From NCBI GenBank assembly GCA_037074765.1, contig JBAMDO010000070.1, positions 124,001 through 188,000 of the forward strand: a stretch of DNA of 64,000 nt, read 5' to 3'. The notes beneath the pieces are model-generated. The model was given only the letters and a program-made list of their open reading frames with translations, was not told the origin of the DNA and ran no database searches. Below, in pieces: positions 60,401 to 64,000 of the stretch; the first letter of the stretch is position 1; each line of letters begins with the position of its first letter. A program made the position numbers and the translations under genes. The stretch comes from Mansonella perstans (taxonomy: Eukaryota > Nematoda > Chromadorea > Rhabditida > Onchocercidae).

Positions 60401-62705
60401 ATTTATCACAAAAGTGTTGTAGAATGTTTAAGTTATAAGAAATTTGAAATGTTGCAATTTTCAAAAATGTAATTTATGACTTGCATTTTATTCTTTGTTA
60501 ATAATTTATTAAATTCGGCAAGTAAATCTAAATGAAGTTTTCGAAAACAGAAAGTGTTAGAAATTTTTGCCGCAATTTTTTCTTAAAAAAAGAAAATGAA
60601 ATTGAGATATATTGAAATAAAAACGTCCCCTTTATTAAAACATATTTCTGCAATGTCATCGATCACTCAAAGTTTTTTCGAAGTTAAAAAATTTTCCCGG
60701 AATTTTTTGAAATAATTTGGACAATGATTCAATTTTTAGATGCAATTACGTATCCGAGCAAGACGCTGCATATGTATTTCTATTAGTTGTGGCTGTTTTC
60801 AACCATCTCGATTGGTCTACCGGCAACCATCATCATCTTCGTATCGGACATCTATTTATCGGCAACAACCGGAAACAATACCATGCGTTACAAACTGTGT
60901 CCAGAATTGTATGCAAAATCAACAAAATGCTTGCCAACAATCATGCCAGAACTCATGGTTTGCTTAATAATATTTTTATTAAATTCCAACAAGTTCAGAT
61001 TTATTCCAGTAACTCTGAATTAGATTTGATAATTATTAAATTAAATATATGAAAATATTTTCAAATAGAAAAAAATTCCTCGTATTATTTACAAAAAAAA
61101 TCGCTTTTTTTAATTTCGTTTTCCGTCATTTCGTTCATTCTGCTAGAAATGCAGAATAATAATTTTCATAAAATTAATTTCTGCGTTCCACGTACGCTAC
61201 ATATATTTTATTTAAAAGCTTTTCTTATCATTTGTTTTCCTCTGTCAACCAACGGAGCATTTTAATTTAAGTGGTGCACAATCGACATATCAGCAGCCAA
61301 GAGGTTATCCGCCATCATCATCTTATCAATATGAGCCCCATGAAGTGGCCACAGAACAGCAAAGCGCTAGTAGTACATGCATACATGTTTGCATGCCAAA
61401 CTGCGAATCGCAATGCATTCAACGATCTATCCCCGTACCCCTTATAGCACAGTCAAATAGTCCTATACCTGTGGTACAGAGCCAGGTACGTTCATAATTG
61501 TCTTCTTCAATTTTCTCAAGTGAAATTTAGCACAAATTTTTGTTTTATTTCTAAAATTCAATATAAACACTTTTTTACAGACTCCTTCTTATTATCCATC
61601 ACAACAGAATGAACCCGCGGTTCAGCAAAATTCCAATAATGGTAATACAATGTGCATTCGTCTTTGTATGCCATCTTGTGAAAGTCAGTGCACTGAACGA
61701 ACAAATCCCGCAATCCCGTCATATACAGGACGAACCGAACAATCAAATGGTGTTTATTACCCAAAATCAATTTCACCATCATCTCAAAATTTCGCCCAAG
61801 TTAATCAAACATCTCATAATAGTGTTACAGCTACCATTTGCTTACCCATTTGTATGCCATCGTGTCGAACACAATGCACCGAAAATCAGGGACAAAGCAG
61901 TACACAAGAATATACAAATAGTGGTAGCACTCAGGAACCAGCAGAACCTAGCCAAACTGATTTATTACCTCAAGAAATCTCAATTAGCTTACCTCAATCA
62001 ATTCAACAATCACCGGATTGCATGAATTTATGTCATGAAACATGCATGCAGCAGTGTGTTGGGCAAAGTATCACATTTTGCATTTTGTTTCTTCACATTT
62101 ATGAGAGTAAAATTGGAATTTTTTTTGCAGAGAATTTAAATTGGAAAAACGATTTTCACGATTGAAATTAAAATTTGACAAAATGAAAAAAATATCATTT
62201 AAATAAGGTTACAGTTTAACTAAATGAAATGAGCAATGAAGCACTGACTTCTGATCTTACAAACATTGATATCAACATATCCTTTCAATATCTCACTCAT
62301 TATTACTAAAAGATTTCGTATTAAATATTACTTTTCTTTTTTTTTGTTTTCTTAGATCAACCAGCCGATCAATGCGGACCATCCTGTTTGTATACGTGTC
62401 AGGAAAACTGCGCTCAATCTCCACCTAATACCGCTACAACTGGTTCCATTCAGCAACCACAGACAGAATCAGAAATTCATGAAACAGTTGCACCACCTTT
62501 GGATGATTCCATGAATTTCCCTCTCTTCAAAACATTCCTTCTTCGTTCACCACCGTATTATCAACAGTCACAGTTCAATGGACCTCAGGTTGTGAGCTGT
62601 CTGTCACGAAGAACTGGGCAATGCAACTGTCCATCCGGTTATGTAACATGCTTTTCAACAAATCCACATATTCGCCAAAAGCAATGCTGCAGGCGGCGAC
62701 GATGA
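57483..62705 (+). CDS. secreted cysteine-rich CxxxC-repeat protein
   Basis: Exons 57483-57554 (signal peptide SVLLIASLFFPEIVHS), 60740-60957, 61272-61485, 61581-62067, 62356-62705; all phases agree, 446 residues. The signal exon is 3.2 kb away, so its assignment is the least certain part; without it the protein would start at the ATG at 60740. The mature part carries six blocks in which Cys recurs every fourth residue: CVTNCVQNC, CIHVCMPNCESQC, CIRLCMPSCESQC, CLPICMPSCRTQC, CMNLCHETCMQQC, CGPSCLYTCQENC. They are separated by Ser/Gln/Pro/Thr-rich linkers, with a different Cys pattern at the end (CNCPSGYVTC, CCRRRR). This is the nematode C-triple-X repeat type; likely extracellular, disulphide-bonded, perhaps matrix or cuticle linked. 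The splice at 60957/61272 regenerates a Cys codon that completes a repeat. Confidence 0.8.
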
Positions 62706-64000
62706 CCAAATGAAGTAATTCATTTACGGCACAATGTTCTTGCTAATTTGAAATTTCTCAGTTCTATTTTCCGTAATTTTTTTGAAACTTTTGAAAATTT
62801 CATTTTTTTTAATTTCCGAAAAAAATTCTTATACTTCTATTGTTTTTGCATGCATTGATGAACGAGTAATAAAAATTTTTCCATCAAATAACTATTGCCT
62901 TATTTAAATGAAACATTCTTTCTTAATTTTTTTTTTCTGTAAAATTTCACATCAAATAAAGAATTCATTCGTTGAAACTTTGCAAACTTTCTAGCATACG
63001 AGCAAAAACATATGTGATTTTATTGTTACGAAGTTATAGAATGACGTAAGTTTTAAGTTGCGCAAAAACTTTTGCAACGTACACAAATCTTTGGTAAAAA
63101 TAGCATAGTACTAAATATTATAAAAAAAATTTGAGTAAATTTTACAGCAAAGGTTAGAGAACAAAAGTGAAAAATATCTGATGTGTAAATGATGAAGTTT
63201 ACTTCACTTACCGATCAAAATACTTTTATTGAAACTTTAGGAAAATATTCATTCGAAAAAAATCAGCGATTCATTCACTAATCAGTTTTTGAATTTCTGA
63301 AAACTAATTAAATCGTCATGCTTAAAGCATAAGCATGTCGTCTTTTCCAATCTGGTATAGCTCATTGTGCAGAAAACTTACTTAAAGACTTATTTCGAAT
63401 GTGTTCACAACGGAAACAGTCAATAGAAAAGTACCAAAAAACTTACAGTGCTTTAAAATTTTCCAAGTCTCAAAAAAGTATTCGTGATACAAAGTCTTTC
63501 TATGTTTCATAAATGAAAAATGTTGCAAAAAGTAAATGGATTGTTTCAAGTAATTATTGTATTTTCTGCAAAATTTTGAGCAAAAAAACCCTCCGTATAT
63601 AGCAATATCCCTGTCAAATGCTTCACAGGTATTCTATCGATATCACACCAGTCACGCTATCGAGATCAATTTTATTTTCTGATGCTTCGGATTCGGGTTC
63701 TCCACAAAAATTTGGCTTTTCAACAAGACAAATTTCCCACAGGCAACAAAATTTTCTACTATACCTTACCTCAACATCGCATCAATTTCTTTTGCTTATC
63801 TAAATTTTGAATCTAACTTTTAATGAAGCAAGAAAATAGAAGCTGGACAATCTAGGAAATTCAGAACTCCTGATGACAATTAAAACCACTACCATCAAAT
63901 TCATAAATTACTTCTGTTTCTCGAAAGCTTGAAACCTGTTCTTCTCTCTTTCAGATTCTCTATCAACTATTGATCTATCATTCGATCTAATTTTCTTCTC
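62706..64000. other. right-edge region, one tentative exon
   Basis: Mostly AT-rich without genes. On the minus strand 63765-63623 is open to a TGA with an acidic end (ESEASENKIDLDSVTGV) behind an acceptor-like GTAG. It could be the last exon of a gene beyond the window, but a second minus frame is open over the same bases. Confidence 0.3.

Noticed and set aside
1..64000. CRISPR array, bacterial operon or phage system
   Set aside because: No regularly spaced direct repeats, no ribosome-binding-site-led gene strings; the window is eukaryotic apart from the intronic ccmA fragment.

Overview
The window reads as nuclear DNA of a filarial (onchocercid) nematode. It is AT-rich, with compact multi-exon genes on both strands. 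Introns are short to medium with GT..AG borders and TTTTCAG-type acceptors, and several start codons lie just behind a bare 3' splice acceptor, as expected for spliced-leader trans-splicing. Products match metazoan/nematode families. A fragment of a bacterial cytochrome-c biogenesis ABC ATPase (CcmA), of the kind known as nuclear Wolbachia transfers in filariae, sits inside an intron at about 5.6-5.8 kb. The species cannot be fixed from the sequence alone.

Layout from left to right: (1) the 5' part of an MBT-repeat chromatin protein on the minus strand, running off the left edge; (2) a repeat-bearing spacer; (3) a plus-strand secreted protein resembling the IgGFc-binding N-terminal domain (3.6-8.0 kb), with the bacterial fragment and a very large microsatellite in its introns; (4) an unidentified hydrophilic minus-strand gene (8.4-10.7 kb); (5) a complete TRIM23/ARD1-type RING-B-box-coiled-coil-ARF protein, minus (11.7-16.4 kb), whose ARF domain has lost its guanine-specificity motif; (6) a poorly resolved minus-strand gene with an ankyrin-like segment and a CxxC motif (17.7-19.6 kb); (7) a gene-poor 4 kb; (8) sideroflexin, plus (23.8-26.75 kb); (9) a single-pass membrane protein, plus (28.2-31.1 kb); (10) an orphan acyl-CoA oxidase C-terminal segment; (11) U2A' (mog-2) and TMEM222, both minus (32.5-37.3 kb); (12) smg-9, plus (37.8-42.2 kb); (13) an SLC35E-type transporter, plus (45.1-47.6 kb); (14) a duplicated 3' piece of superoxide dismutase and a broken collagen-like gene start; (15) Cu/Zn superoxide dismutase with an alternative hydrophobic first exon (52.6-53.8 kb); (16) a secreted CxxxC-repeat protein (57.5-62.7 kb); (17) a non-coding right end.

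The identified genes are mostly housekeeping: RNA splicing (U2A'), nonsense-mediated decay (SMG9), mitochondrial serine transport (sideroflexin), Golgi/ER sugar-nucleotide-type transport (SLC35E), oxidative defence (SOD) and ubiquitin signalling (TRIM23). Two secreted, nematode-type proteins and the fragmentary insertions are the less ordinary content. Exon joins were chosen by hand from splice sites and reading phase. Every multi-exon model marked above 0.8 is phase-consistent throughout, although a few splice sites inside those models are non-consensus and are flagged.
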